42,619 nt of DNA from CAYZMH01 sp964479445 (GCA_964479445.1 CAYZMH010000012.1:1-42619); one strand, 5' to 3'. Positions 1 through 8,947 are shown, numbered from the stretch's first letter. Numbers and translations are program-made. The notes: generated by a model not told the origin, from the letters alone.

Positions 1-99
1 ACCCTGAATTCCGGCGTCTTCGTGTTGAGGAAAACAGGTTATCCTTAACGGGAATTTTCTAACTTTCCGTATCTTTAAGGAAATCTTATCAATGCATTC

Positions 100-702
100 A
101 TGCCGACCTATCAACAAATTTTTGACTATAACCGGTTGTGGGCCGAAAGAAAGCGTGTTACCGACGAGTCGTTTTTTCGAAGGTTAGCTGCCGGGCAACA
201 TCCCGATTATCTTTTCATCGGATGCAGTGACAGCCGGGTTCCCCCTGAACTGATTACCGGTGCAGCACCAGGAGAGATGTTTGTGCACCGCAATATAGCC
301 AACGTGGTAGATCCCGATGACCGGAATACCATGAGCGTACTGATCTATGCCATTAAGCACCTGAACGTTCAGCACGTGGTGGTTTGCGGGCATTATGGAT
401 GTGGGGGAGTGGGAGCTTCCCTGGAACCGGACAGGAAGGGTCCCATGGATCCGTGGTTGAATCATATCCGGCAAGTACAGGATAAACATGCCGGTGAGCT
501 GGAAACGATCACTGATCCGGGTGAACGTTTGGACCGTCTTGTGGAGTTGCATGTTGAGGAACAGTGCCGGGCGGTATCCCGCACACCTTCGTTCCGGGAA
601 ACCTTCCTCAAGCATGGGTATCCGCAGATACACGGATGGGTCTATGATATGCGCAATGGATTATTAAAGGATTTGCCTGTTGAGATAAATTCAAAATCGT
701 GA
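100..702 (+). CDS. can: beta-class carbonic anhydrase
   Basis: Zinc enzyme that interconverts CO2 and bicarbonate in the cytoplasm. The 200-residue protein has the two family signatures: CSDSRVP at residues 42-48 (zinc ligand Cys42, the Asp44/Arg46 dyad) and HYGCGG at 98-103 (zinc ligands His98 and Cys101). Length is usual for the bacterial beta class. The start at 100 gives a normal N-terminus; an ATG eight bases upstream is in another frame. A weak promoter-like TATCTTTA lies at 70-77. It stands alone, about 100 bases before the next gene. The class is clear. The physiological role (bicarbonate supply, pH control) is inferred; the Na+/H+ antiporter operon nearby makes pH or inorganic-carbon balance plausible. 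Confidence 0.95.
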   Translation: MPTYQQIFDYNRLWAERKRVTDESFFRRLAAGQHPDYLFIGCSDSRVPPELITGAAPGEMFVHRNIANVVDPDDRNTMSVLIYAIKHLNVQHVVVCGHYGCGGVGASLEPDRKGPMDPWLNHIRQVQDKHAGELETITDPGERLDRLVELHVEEQCRAVSRTPSFRETFLKHGYPQIHGWVYDMRNGLLKDLPVEINSKS

Positions 703-809
703 GAGCGAACCGTGGGCAATGAACCAGGAAAAAGCTTACTCTGAGAAACTTATTGCGTTTGTTCTCAAAGTTATAATTACTGTTCCGTTAATTATCAAAT
801 ATTCATCGA

Positions 810-1691
810 ATGAAAAAGAAGGTTGCATTGGTTCTATCCGGTGGCGGGGCCCGGGGGATGGCCCACATCGGGGTGATTGAAGAACTGGAGAAGCGCGGGT
901 ATGAGATCACCTCTGTAGCCGGAACCTCCATGGGCTCCCTGGTGGGAGGTGTATATGCCATGGGCAAAATGAATGAGTTCAAGGACTGGTTGTATGAACT
1001 GGACCGGTTCAAGACAATGAAAATGGTGGATCTCACCCTGGGGAAACAGGGATTGATAAAAGGGGAAAAAGTCCTTTCAACCCTCCAGGAGTTTATTTCG
1101 GATCACAAGATCGAGGAGCTGGAGCTTCCCTACCTGGCGGTGGCGGTGGATATCAAGCAGAAAAAGGAGGTAGTGATCGATAAAGGAAGTGTATACAGCG
1201 CTATCCGGGCTTCCATATCCATTCCAACGGTGTTTACTCCGGTGAAGACTTCAGACGGACTCCTGGTGGACGGAGGGATTATGAACAACATCCCGGTGAA
1301 TCACGTGGCCCGAACCAGGGGGGATAAGCTGATTGCCGTGGATGTGAACGCCGATGTGCCCGTTGAAAAACCGGAAAAATCTGAAAAGGCTGAGGTGAAA
1401 GAGACTTCCGGCACACAAAAACTGATGGCCAGGATCCAGAAACGGCTCAGGCGGATCAATCCCATCCCTGAGGATGACGGGATGGGGTACTTTGACCTCC
1501 TTCACCGCACCATCAATCTTATGACCCGCCAGATCGCCCAGCACTCCATGGAAAAAAACCCACCGGATCTCCTGATACAAACCTCGGAGGAGGCGTGTGG
1601 CACCTTTGAGTTTTTCCGCGCGGAAGAGATCGTGGAGATGGGGCGGTATGCAGCCATAAAAAAGCTGGATGCCTTTGAAAAGAAGAAATAA
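810..1691 (+). CDS. patatin-like phospholipase (RssA/NTE family)
   Basis: Probable serine lipid acyl hydrolase using the patatin Ser-Asp dyad. The 293-residue protein starts with the oxyanion-hole motif GGGARG (residues 11-16), then the nucleophile elbow GTSMG with Ser40, and the DGG motif with Asp154. The SIPTVFTPV segment before DGG is also typical of bacterial RssA-like proteins. No signal peptide or membrane segment is visible, so it should be cytoplasmic or peripheral to the membrane. It lies 107 bases after the carbonic anhydrase and runs tail to tail with the octahaem cytochrome gene. The lipid substrate cannot be told from sequence. The Lys/Glu-rich insertion near residues 185-200 looks like a linker. 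Confidence 0.92.
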   Translation: MKKKVALVLSGGGARGMAHIGVIEELEKRGYEITSVAGTSMGSLVGGVYAMGKMNEFKDWLYELDRFKTMKMVDLTLGKQGLIKGEKVLSTLQEFISDHKIEELELPYLAVAVDIKQKKEVVIDKGSVYSAIRASISIPTVFTPVKTSDGLLVDGGIMNNIPVNHVARTRGDKLIAVDVNADVPVEKPEKSEKAEVKETSGTQKLMARIQKRLRRINPIPEDDGMGYFDLLHRTINLMTRQIAQHSMEKNPPDLLIQTSEEACGTFEFFRAEEIVEMGRYAAIKKLDAFEKKK

Positions 1692-1774
1692 GAGGTTCTA
1701 TTCCTGTTTGCCCTCAGCACTGCGGTGCGATGGGTGGTCGATCTGATTTCGTTCAGATGGATGATCCCCGCTAT

Positions 1775-3874
1775 TCATAATTTGATCTTTATGCGCTGCC
1801 AGGACCGGATGTAGGCGGTGATGTGGTGGCGTTCCCCGGTGGTAAGGAGCGGGTACTCTTCCTGTTCGTAGCCCCATGCGGGCATGTCGGTTCCTTTCCT
1901 CCCAAGGGTGATCGTTCCCATGAGGTACCCGTTGGAGGCAGCGTTGAGGAACTCCTGGTTATGCAGGGCCGGGGCTTCGGTTCCCTCCCCGCCGGTGCCA
2001 TGGCACTCGGCGCAGTGGTTTTTATAGAGGGGTTCCCCGGCAGACTGGTTGCCCGGATTGGCCCCGGCGTAGATATAATCGGGCCTGGTTGCAGCGGATT
2101 CCCGCATGAATGCCACGATATCCCCTATCTCCTCCCGGTTCAATCGCTCCTGGTTGTAGACATCGCTGCTCCAGCCGAACATGGCGGTGTGGGCTCTTCC
2201 GTAGGCCACCGTGTTATAGAGGTAGCTATCGGATGCTGCTGCCAGGAAGTCGGGGTTGATGATAGCCGGACCCGTCTCTCCCTGTCCGAAATCCCCGTGG
2301 CACCTCGAGCAGCGGAAGTGGTAGGTCAGTTCCCCCTCTGCCGGGTTGTTGCCTGCAAACGTTATGTTCCGGGTAACCGGGCGATAGGAGTGCCAGGAGC
2401 GCATGTAGGCGACCAGGTGGTAGCGCTCCTGCCGGCTAAGGATTTCCCAGGAGGGCATGGCGGTGTTGCCGCGTCCGTACCGGAGGGTTTCCAGGAGGTA
2501 TTCATTCCCGGCGAAGGCCAGCAGGTCGGGGTTGTTGACAGCCAGGGCGAGTCCGCCCCTGCCCTCTTCACCGTGACAGGTAAGACAGTGTTGCCGGTAG
2601 AGCTGATCACCAGCGGTGGCAGAGGATTGCCGGAAGGTACGCGCATCAAAGCGGGCCGGTAAGGTGTTTGCTTGCGGGTTGCCAGGATCTGCCATGGAGG
2701 TTGTTTCGCGGGGCATCCGGTCTGACCGGGATTCCAGGTAACGGGTGAGGTCTTCGATCTCTTCCTGTTTCATCCCCGAGATGTCGGTCATCCAGGAGGC
2801 CATCTGCCGTTGGCTGCGGCCCCTGAGCAGGGTGAAGCGGATGAAATCGCCGGATACGAGTCTGAGGAAGTCGGGGTTCATGATCCCGGGTACGCCGGTT
2901 TTATATTCGGTGTAGCTCTTCCCCTGGCCCTCTTTCCCGTGGCAGCCCGTGCATGCCATGGTGAAGGCGCGGCTGCCTTCCAGGGTGTGGCGGTTGCCTT
3001 TGAATTCATTCAGCGCTTCCAGGGAGAAGTAGTCGAAGGCGATGTCGGGTTTGGCCAGGCCCATGACAAAGGTGGTGAGTGCATCCAGGTCTGTTTCGGG
3101 CAGATCGATCTTCAGCATATCGGAGCCGGGGGAGACCATCTCGGGATCCTTGAAGTGCTCTTTGAGCCAGTTGGATATGGTTTGTTCGCCCTGCACGTTC
3201 TGGAAACTGTATTCGTGCCTGGTCTTTTCGCCCTGTTCGGTAAGGTCGGGTCCGACGATCCCGCCCACGCCGCGGGCTTTATGGCACCCCAGGCACCCTT
3301 CCCTGTTAAAGAGGTTTTTACCCTTGTGGAAAGTTTCCGTTCCGGCAATTGCCCTGCCATCGCCGAAGATGGAGAGGTGGCATTTGCCGCAGGAGGATTC
3401 CAGGTAGGGCTCATTTAGCAGGGGTCGGCTCCAGTGCGTGGCGGGGTCCTGACCGAAGGCTTCCTTTTTGTTCAGCGCCCGGCCCTGTCCGCCGTGGCAG
3501 ATCGTACAGCCGTATTTATCCACGGGGTGGTGTTGGAGGTAGTCGCCCGGGTGCTTCCGGTGGGGTTGCGGGGCATTTTCCATGAAAGGATTTTCCATGC
3601 CCAGGTGGCAGGTTACGCAGCGGTCGGTGCGTCCCAGTTCCGCAATATCGTAGGTCCGGATCCCTTTTTCAACGGTTAACCCGGAACGGTCCACCGTGGA
3701 ATCCACCACCTCATGCAGCAGCTCTTCGTACTCCTTCTGGACGCTCCGCCACTCCCGGGTGAGTCCGTCCTTCACCCAGGCAGCCACGAACAGGATCACC
3801 AGCAGGCTGGAAGCGGTGAGCACCAGGAGTTGAAATCGTCGTATGGTTTTTTTCTCATTCATCGTGCGCTGCAT
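1775..3874 (-). CDS. membrane-anchored octahaem c-type cytochrome, third subunit of a Rieske/cytochrome b complex
   Basis: A 699-residue electron-transfer protein. A hydrophobic anchor at about residues 14-34 is followed by eight CxxCH haem sites: 86-90, 123-127, 162-166, 194-198, 308-312, 430-434, 522-526 and 621-625. The first three lie close together in a compact multihaem region. The last five sit in cytochrome-c-like modules spaced about 90-115 residues, several with a Met in a late xMPxW-like motif (near 473, 664) that could be the sixth ligand. It begins seven bases after the cytochrome b stop, so it is co-transcribed and probably replaces cytochrome c1 as electron acceptor of the Rieske protein. 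An alternative start lies four codons in (3862). No cytochrome c1 or oxidase is seen nearby. The haem count is direct; the role in the complex is inferred. Confidence 0.9.
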   Translation of the reverse strand: MQRTMNEKKTIRRFQLLVLTASSLLVILFVAAWVKDGLTREWRSVQKEYEELLHEVVDSTVDRSGLTVEKGIRTYDIAELGRTDRCVTCHLGMENPFMENAPQPHRKHPGDYLQHHPVDKYGCTICHGGQGRALNKKEAFGQDPATHWSRPLLNEPYLESSCGKCHLSIFGDGRAIAGTETFHKGKNLFNREGCLGCHKARGVGGIVGPDLTEQGEKTRHEYSFQNVQGEQTISNWLKEHFKDPEMVSPGSDMLKIDLPETDLDALTTFVMGLAKPDIAFDYFSLEALNEFKGNRHTLEGSRAFTMACTGCHGKEGQGKSYTEYKTGVPGIMNPDFLRLVSGDFIRFTLLRGRSQRQMASWMTDISGMKQEEIEDLTRYLESRSDRMPRETTSMADPGNPQANTLPARFDARTFRQSSATAGDQLYRQHCLTCHGEEGRGGLALAVNNPDLLAFAGNEYLLETLRYGRGNTAMPSWEILSRQERYHLVAYMRSWHSYRPVTRNITFAGNNPAEGELTYHFRCSRCHGDFGQGETGPAIINPDFLAAASDSYLYNTVAYGRAHTAMFGWSSDVYNQERLNREEIGDIVAFMRESAATRPDYIYAGANPGNQSAGEPLYKNHCAECHGTGGEGTEAPALHNQEFLNAASNGYLMGTITLGRKGTDMPAWGYEQEEYPLLTTGERHHITAYIRSWQRIKIKL

Positions 3875-3881
3875 AGGTTTA

Positions 3882-5273
3882 TCAGATGGCCGGCCACTGG
3901 GAGGCAGACCAGTAAAATTCCCAGTTTGGACCGCGGAACCAGATCCCGATTACGGTAAAGATCACCAGGGCAACGACGGCCATGGTGAACAGGGAGATGG
4001 CGGCCATCCGCGTGGATCCGGTTCTCCTTCGTATGATTATGGAGCAGAGGATAAAAGCAAGTGCCGCCAGGGTAGCCGGGTTGATCAGCATGATCACCCA
4101 CTGGGGTGTTCCTGACCAGGCATCGCGCAGCCAGCCGAAGCGTACCCTGATAAATACCAGGGCGATGACCCACACTGCCGATAGGAGGGCCGACCAGCCC
4201 GTGATGGAGCGTCCGCGACGGCCCGAGAACCAGTGTCCGACATACTGTTCCTCCCGGTCCTTGTAAGGAATGGAGAAGAGGAAGACAAGGAAGAGGACCG
4301 GTACCACGATCCCGCCGGCAAAGGCGGAGTAGGAGACCAGCTCCTGGATACCCAGGAAGTACCAGGGCGACTTGGCCGGATTCTCGGGGTGTGCGGGGTT
4401 AGCCCGTTCCAGCAGGGGGGCGTCCACGAAGATTCCCAGCAAAACCAACAGGGTGGTCACGCTCAGCAGCACCGCCAGTTCAGCCCACATCACCACGGGC
4501 CAGGCGAGCCATTTCGGCGTTTTCTGTGCCGGTTTGGCGGTCTCCCCCGGACGGCTGATGCCCCCGTCTTTTCGAATCCGCCAGAAGTGTATCCCGGTGA
4601 GGATGATCAGCGTAAGGGGCAGGAAGACCACGTGGAGCATAAAGAAGCGGGTGAGCGCCGGTTGTCCGACCGTCTCTCCCCCGATGAGCAAAGTCTTGAA
4701 GAAGCCGCCGATATCAAAAAACGGGGTGATCCCCAGGATATCGGTGAGTTCGCGTGCCGAAGCTGCAATGTTGGAGCCGATGGTAACGGCCCAGTAGGAG
4801 AGCTGGTCCCATGGCAGCAGGTATCCGCTGAAGCTCATCAGCAGTACCAGGATAAACAGGACCACCCCGATCACCCAGTTGGTCTTTCGTCCGTTCAGGT
4901 AGGATCCGGTGTAGAAGACCCTGACCAGGTGGAGGAACGAGACCATCACCATGGCGTAGGAGGAGAAGCGGTGGATGTTACGGACAATGCGGCCGCCGGG
5001 AACGACATAGATGATGTCTTTGACCGAGTCATAGGCGTGCTCCACCGATGGGGTGTAATAGATCATCAGCACCACCCCGGTGAGGACCATGATGATAAAG
5101 AGGAACACGAGGATGAGTCCGAGCCCCAGCGTATACCCCGGTTTGAGCACATGGGGGTCCACTTTGGAGGCGTGGATATGGAGGAAGAAATTGCGGTTGA
5201 TCTTCCCGATCCGTTTCAGGCGTTCGGTTTTTTCCTTACCGGGGGATGAAGTATGGGGCTCTTCCACGTTCAT
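3882..5273 (-). CDS. cytochrome b subunit of a bc-type quinol oxidoreductase
   Basis: Membrane subunit that oxidises quinol and passes electrons to the Rieske protein and across the membrane through two b haems. In 463 residues it combines the four-helix haem-binding half and the C-terminal half in one chain. The haem ligands appear to be His101/His115 and His214/His229. The second pair has 14 residues between the histidines, as in cytochrome b6, rather than the mitochondrial 13. The quinol-site PEWY motif reads SPWY at 302-305, so its Glu is replaced by Pro. No Cys is present at the place where b6 binds an extra covalent haem. It lies 21 bases after the Rieske gene and seven before the octahaem gene. 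The family is certain; the quinone type is unknown. Confidence 0.93.
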   Translation of the reverse strand: MNVEEPHTSSPGKEKTERLKRIGKINRNFFLHIHASKVDPHVLKPGYTLGLGLILVFLFIIMVLTGVVLMIYYTPSVEHAYDSVKDIIYVVPGGRIVRNIHRFSSYAMVMVSFLHLVRVFYTGSYLNGRKTNWVIGVVLFILVLLMSFSGYLLPWDQLSYWAVTIGSNIAASARELTDILGITPFFDIGGFFKTLLIGGETVGQPALTRFFMLHVVFLPLTLIILTGIHFWRIRKDGGISRPGETAKPAQKTPKWLAWPVVMWAELAVLLSVTTLLVLLGIFVDAPLLERANPAHPENPAKSPWYFLGIQELVSYSAFAGGIVVPVLFLVFLFSIPYKDREEQYVGHWFSGRRGRSITGWSALLSAVWVIALVFIRVRFGWLRDAWSGTPQWVIMLINPATLAALAFILCSIIIRRRTGSTRMAAISLFTMAVVALVIFTVIGIWFRGPNWEFYWSASQWPAI

Positions 5274-5294
5274 GCATCAGCGGTTTCAGGGGGG

Positions 5295-5747
5295 TTATGC
5301 CATCAGGTATTTGTGACCGGGTTCGACGGTATGGTCCATATCCACGACGATGTTCCCGTCCAGTGCTTTCTCCACGGCCCAGAATGCCAGGGCGCGGGGG
5401 GCCGGACCGGACACCACTTCGCCCTCATCGTTATAACAGGATCCGTGGCAGGGGCACTCGAATCCGTCGATCGTTTTTTGCAGGGTGCATCCCAGGTGGG
5501 TGCATTCGGCGGAGACCGCCTTGATCCCTTCGTGATCGCGGTAGATGAAGATGTTCAGATCTTCGATCAGGGTATAGGTGTCCACCGGGAAGTCGGCCGG
5601 TTTACCTACTTTCACACGGTGGCTCTGTCCCGACCGCCGCGGATAGAACTGACGGAACAGGCTGATCCCTGCGATGGCTCCTGCAAGGGATGCCATGACC
5701 AGGGAGGCACGTTGGATAAATTTCCTGCGTAACATGGGCTGGATCAA
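5295..5747 (-). CDS. Rieske [2Fe-2S] protein of the bc-type complex
   Basis: Takes one electron from quinol at the cytochrome b site and hands it to the c-type cytochrome. The 150-residue protein has box 1 CTHLGC (82-87) and box 2 CPCHGS (98-103). Cys82, His84, Cys98 and His101 would bind the cluster; Cys87 and Cys100 would form the stabilising disulfide. The N-terminus has RRKFIQ, a twin-arginine signal, before a hydrophobic segment at about 15-31 that likely stays as the membrane anchor. Start could be Met1 or Met5 (5735). It is the first gene of the three-gene operon and faces the TPR octahaem cytochrome across a 130-base divergent region. Confidence 0.95.
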   Translation of the reverse strand: MIQPMLRRKFIQRASLVMASLAGAIAGISLFRQFYPRRSGQSHRVKVGKPADFPVDTYTLIEDLNIFIYRDHEGIKAVSAECTHLGCTLQKTIDGFECPCHGSCYNDEGEVVSGPAPRALAFWAVEKALDGNIVVDMDHTVEPGHKYLMA

Positions 5748-5841
5748 TTGGTCGTTTGCTAAGGTATGAGAAATAGGCCTTAAAATTATATAGATTCCTT
5801 TTGAATTGTACCCGCCCGGTCATTAAATACCGATATTTATA

Positions 5842-5849
5842 TACATTTG
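5842..5849 (+). promoter_or_regulatory. candidate Bacteroidota -7 element
   Basis: TACATTTG matches the Bacteroidota sigma-A -7 consensus TAnnTTTG and would place the transcript start about 20 bases before the ATG at 5878. No good TTTG -33 box is seen at the usual spacing, so this is a partial match. It lies in the divergent region with the Rieske operon. Confidence 0.4.
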
Positions 5850-5877
5850 AAATTGCATTTCATCCTGCATTCGCGGG

Positions 5878-8277
5878 ATGAAGCAGCCCGACAGACTGCT
5901 CGAAACCATGAAAAAGCTTAAAAACAGACCTCTATTTTCGTTCCGGGTAACCGTTATGACCATCCTGGGCATATTCGTGGCGGCGCTTCTTTTGCTGAAC
6001 TGCCGCGGGAAGGATGAGCGTGAACAGGAAAGGGGCGGAGCGAATGAAGTTCGGCAGGCAGAGTATGTGGGGCGCGAGTCGTGCCGTGAGTGCCATGAGA
6101 AGGAGTATGAGTTGTTCCGGGGATCGGATCATGACCTGGCCATGGACCCGGCGAACCCGGAGACGGTGCTGGGGGATTTTGATGATGCGACGTTCAGCCA
6201 CCTGGGCGTGACCAGCCGGTTTTACCGGGAGGGTGACCGGTACCTCGTTTACACCGAAGGGGAGGATGGCGAGATGAAGGAGTTTGAGATCGATTACACG
6301 TTCGGAATCAGGCCGTTGCAGCAGTACCTGGTCAAGTTTCCCGACGGGGCGTACCAGTGCCTGCCGATTGCCTGGGATACCCGCCCGGAGGAGGAAGGCG
6401 GACAAAGGTGGTTTCACCTCTACGGGGATGAGCGTATCGAGCATGACGATATTCTTTACTGGACGCGCATTAACCAGAACTGGAACTACATGTGCGCCGA
6501 GTGCCACTCCACCAATTTACGAAAGAACTATACCCATGAAACCGGAACCTACCACACCGAGTGGTCGGAGATCGATGTTTCATGCGAGGCGTGCCACGGT
6601 CCGGGCTCGCTGCATAATGAATGGGCCTACAAGGTGGAACAGGGGGCGAGTCCGGATATCGATCCCACCATGGGACTGGTGATCAGGCTGAAGGATACCG
6701 ACAACGGGACCTGGATCTTTCACCCCGACTCCACCACGGCTTACCGGTCGGTTCCCAGGGAGTCGGATGAGCTGGTGCAGATGTGTTCGCGCTGCCATGC
6801 CCGCAGGGGGGTGATGACCGAGGATTACTACCACGGGGGTTCGTTGCTGGACACCCACTGGCCTTCGCTGTTGGATGAGGGGTTATATTTTCCCGACGGG
6901 CAGATACAGGACGAGGTTTACGTATACGGATCGTTTCTTCAGAGCAAGATGTACGAGGCAGGGGTTCAGTGTAAGGATTGCCATGAACCGCACAGCGGTC
7001 AGATCTACGTGGAGGGGAACGCGTTGTGTTACCGCTGCCACCTGGCATCGGAGTACGGGGCCCGGAGTCACCATTTCCACGATCCTGCCGGGGAGGGAGC
7101 CAGCTGTTATGAATGCCATATGCATGAACGGAACTACATGGTGATTGATCCGCGGCGTGACCACAGCATCCGGGTGCCGCGGCCCGATCTTTCCGATAAG
7201 CTGGGAACGCCCAATGCGTGTAACCAGTGCCATCCCGATGAGTCGACCGAATGGGCGACGCAGTACCTGGTGGAGTGGTATGGAGAAGAGATTACAGAGC
7301 GGGAGCATTACGGGGAGGTATTCTGGGCCGGACGAAAGGCTTACCCGGAGGCCTTGCCGAAGCTGATCGAGCTGGGAGAGGACACGGCGCAGGCACCCAT
7401 GGTGAGGGCGACCGCAATCTCCCTGCTGGGGAACTATTCCGATCTGCGGATCCCCGAGTTGTTTCAGAAGACCGTTTGGGACGGGGATCCGCTGATCCGC
7501 TATGCTTCCATGTCGGTGATCCAGAACCTGGATCCGCAGGTGATTGGTGAGTTAGCCCCCCGGCTGCTGAACGACAGCGTGAAACTGGTGCGGATCCTGG
7601 CAGCCAACGCGCTGGCGGGGGTGGATCAGCAGTATTACCCGAATAACCGGGAGGAGGCGTTTGAGGCCGGACTCGAGGAGTACCGCGAGTCATTGATGAT
7701 CAATGCCGACCACCCGACCACCCATATGAACCTGGGGAATCTGCATTTAAAGATGGGAGATATTGCAAGCGCAGAGGCTTCCTACCGGGAGGCCATGGAG
7801 ATTGAACCCGGCATGGTGGGTCCGTATATCAACCTGGCTGACCTCTACCGCCGCGTGGAAAAGGAAGACGAAGGGGAGAAGGTACTCAAGACGGCCCTGG
7901 AGCGGTATCCGGATTTTGCCGCAGTTGAGTATGCCCTGGGACTCCTTTATGTGCGGAACGGGGAGCATGACCGGGCGATGGGGCATTTGAAGAAAGCGGC
8001 TGAACAGGCCCCGGAGGAGGCACACTACAGTTATGTGTATGGCATTGGGCTGAACTCACAGAATGAGCCGGATGAGGCGATTGCCTTCCTGCAGTCGGCC
8101 CTGGAGCGGCATCCGTATGACCGGGATATTCTTTATGCCCTGGCTACGATCCATGCAGAGAACGGAATGACGGGGGAGGCCCGCAGCTATGCGAAAAGGC
8201 TGGTAAAGCATTACCCGCAGGATCAGCGGTACCGGCAGTTGATGAACTACCTGGATCAACAGGCGGCTTCAGAATAA
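5878..8277 (+). CDS. octahaem c-type cytochrome with C-terminal TPR repeats, membrane-anchored or lipoprotein
   Basis: A 799-residue exported electron-transfer protein. After a hydrophobic segment (about 24-40) ending in LLNC, an imperfect lipobox, come eight CxxCH sites: 69-73, 206-210, 236-240, 303-307, 365-369, 384-388, 410-414 and 448-452. Spacing is irregular, as in cytochrome c554- or nitrite-reductase-like multihaem proteins. Residues about 475-595 look like helical HEAT-type repeats and about 610-795 hold around five TPR units, a protein-binding scaffold. It is divergent from the Rieske operon, so shared function is likely. A second possible start is Met11 (5908). Related multihaem-TPR proteins are common in Bacteroidota and Planctomycetota, but the substrate cannot be read from sequence. 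Confidence 0.88.
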   Translation: MKQPDRLLETMKKLKNRPLFSFRVTVMTILGIFVAALLLLNCRGKDEREQERGGANEVRQAEYVGRESCRECHEKEYELFRGSDHDLAMDPANPETVLGDFDDATFSHLGVTSRFYREGDRYLVYTEGEDGEMKEFEIDYTFGIRPLQQYLVKFPDGAYQCLPIAWDTRPEEEGGQRWFHLYGDERIEHDDILYWTRINQNWNYMCAECHSTNLRKNYTHETGTYHTEWSEIDVSCEACHGPGSLHNEWAYKVEQGASPDIDPTMGLVIRLKDTDNGTWIFHPDSTTAYRSVPRESDELVQMCSRCHARRGVMTEDYYHGGSLLDTHWPSLLDEGLYFPDGQIQDEVYVYGSFLQSKMYEAGVQCKDCHEPHSGQIYVEGNALCYRCHLASEYGARSHHFHDPAGEGASCYECHMHERNYMVIDPRRDHSIRVPRPDLSDKLGTPNACNQCHPDESTEWATQYLVEWYGEEITEREHYGEVFWAGRKAYPEALPKLIELGEDTAQAPMVRATAISLLGNYSDLRIPELFQKTVWDGDPLIRYASMSVIQNLDPQVIGELAPRLLNDSVKLVRILAANALAGVDQQYYPNNREEAFEAGLEEYRESLMINADHPTTHMNLGNLHLKMGDIASAEASYREAMEIEPGMVGPYINLADLYRRVEKEDEGEKVLKTALERYPDFAAVEYALGLLYVRNGEHDRAMGHLKKAAEQAPEEAHYSYVYGIGLNSQNEPDEAIAFLQSALERHPYDRDILYALATIHAENGMTGEARSYAKRLVKHYPQDQRYRQLMNYLDQQAASE

Positions 8278-8363
8278 CCGGCAGGTTCAGATCCTGAATT
8301 CCGGGAGCAAAGGGTAATTTCCGGATGGAACAGTTTGATGAATGGAACCTGGCATTTCCCGTT

Positions 8364-8687
8364 TCAGGAATTATTATTTTCCGATTTTTTATTCTTTTCC
8401 CACCGTTTCAGGTTCATATCCAGGGCAGATTTGCCCAGCAGGTTGGTTGAAACCGGGAGGGTGAGGTAGAAAAAGATAATGATGGCCAGTGATTTGCCTA
8501 TGACGCTGATGTGAGGGATTAACACCGACACTCCGACCAGCAACAGCATCATTCCCATGGATACAGCCTTGGTGGATGCGTGCATGCGCATGAATACGTC
8601 AGGTAGCCTTAACACGCCCAGGCTGGCGATGAGCATAAAGAGGGAACCAGCCAGCAAGAAAACAGAACCGATGATTTCCAGTATCAT
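8364..8687 (-). CDS. mrpG: Na+/H+ antiporter subunit G
   Basis: Small membrane subunit of the multisubunit Mrp (Mnh/Pha) cation/proton antiporter. The 107-residue protein has three hydrophobic helices and the MnhG signature region around GVLRLPDVFMRMHAST. It is the last gene of a seven-gene operon and overlaps the end of mrpF by four bases (ATGA). The C-terminus is short, charged and cytoplasmic-looking, ending in Lys, Glu and Asn. Assignment follows from both motif and operon position. Confidence 0.95.
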   Translation of the reverse strand: MILEIIGSVFLLAGSLFMLIASLGVLRLPDVFMRMHASTKAVSMGMMLLLVGVSVLIPHISVIGKSLAIIIFFYLTLPVSTNLLGKSALDMNLKRWEKNKKSENNNS

Positions 8688-8947
8688 TTCTTCTCCTTTT
8701 TTAAAAAACGTGCAATGGCCACCGTCCCGAGAAAAACGATCAGGGAAAGGATCACCACGATGTCCATGTATCGTTTCTCCCCGGTCTTAATCATGAATAG
8801 GAGGATCATCCCTGCTGCCAGGGAAGCTATCAGGTCCAGTGCCACCACCCTGTCATGCAGGTATGGCCCCCTGAACAAACGCAGGAAAGCCAGCAACAGG
8901 GCCAGCAGCAGGATTACCAGTGATATGGTCAACGTTATCTCTATCAT
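8684..8947 (-). CDS. mrpF: Na+/H+ antiporter subunit F
   Basis: An 87-residue membrane subunit of the Mrp antiporter with three hydrophobic helices. The central RLFRGPYLHDRVVALD segment is the MnhF signature, with the conserved Asp in helix 2. It lies four bases after mrpE and overlaps mrpG by four bases. Subunit F is needed for assembly and activity in characterised Mrp systems; its sequence here is of normal length with no visible defect. Confidence 0.95.
   Translation of the reverse strand: MIEITLTISLVILLLALLLAFLRLFRGPYLHDRVVALDLIASLAAGMILLFMIKTGEKRYMDIVVILSLIVFLGTVAIARFLKKEKK

Noticed and set aside
1741..1757. ATCTGA/TCAGAT inverted repeat between the patatin and octahaem genes as terminator
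   Set aside because: Only a 6-bp AT-rich stem with no T-run on either strand.
1823..2662. 279-codon open frame antisense to the octahaem cytochrome gene
   Set aside because: It mirrors the cytochrome's third-position G/C pattern, has no family motif, and the minus-strand frame holds eight CxxCH sites.
4233..5249. 338-codon open frame antisense to cytochrome b
   Set aside because: Low-complexity Asp/His/Gln-rich product with no motif; the opposite strand is an unmistakable cytochrome b.
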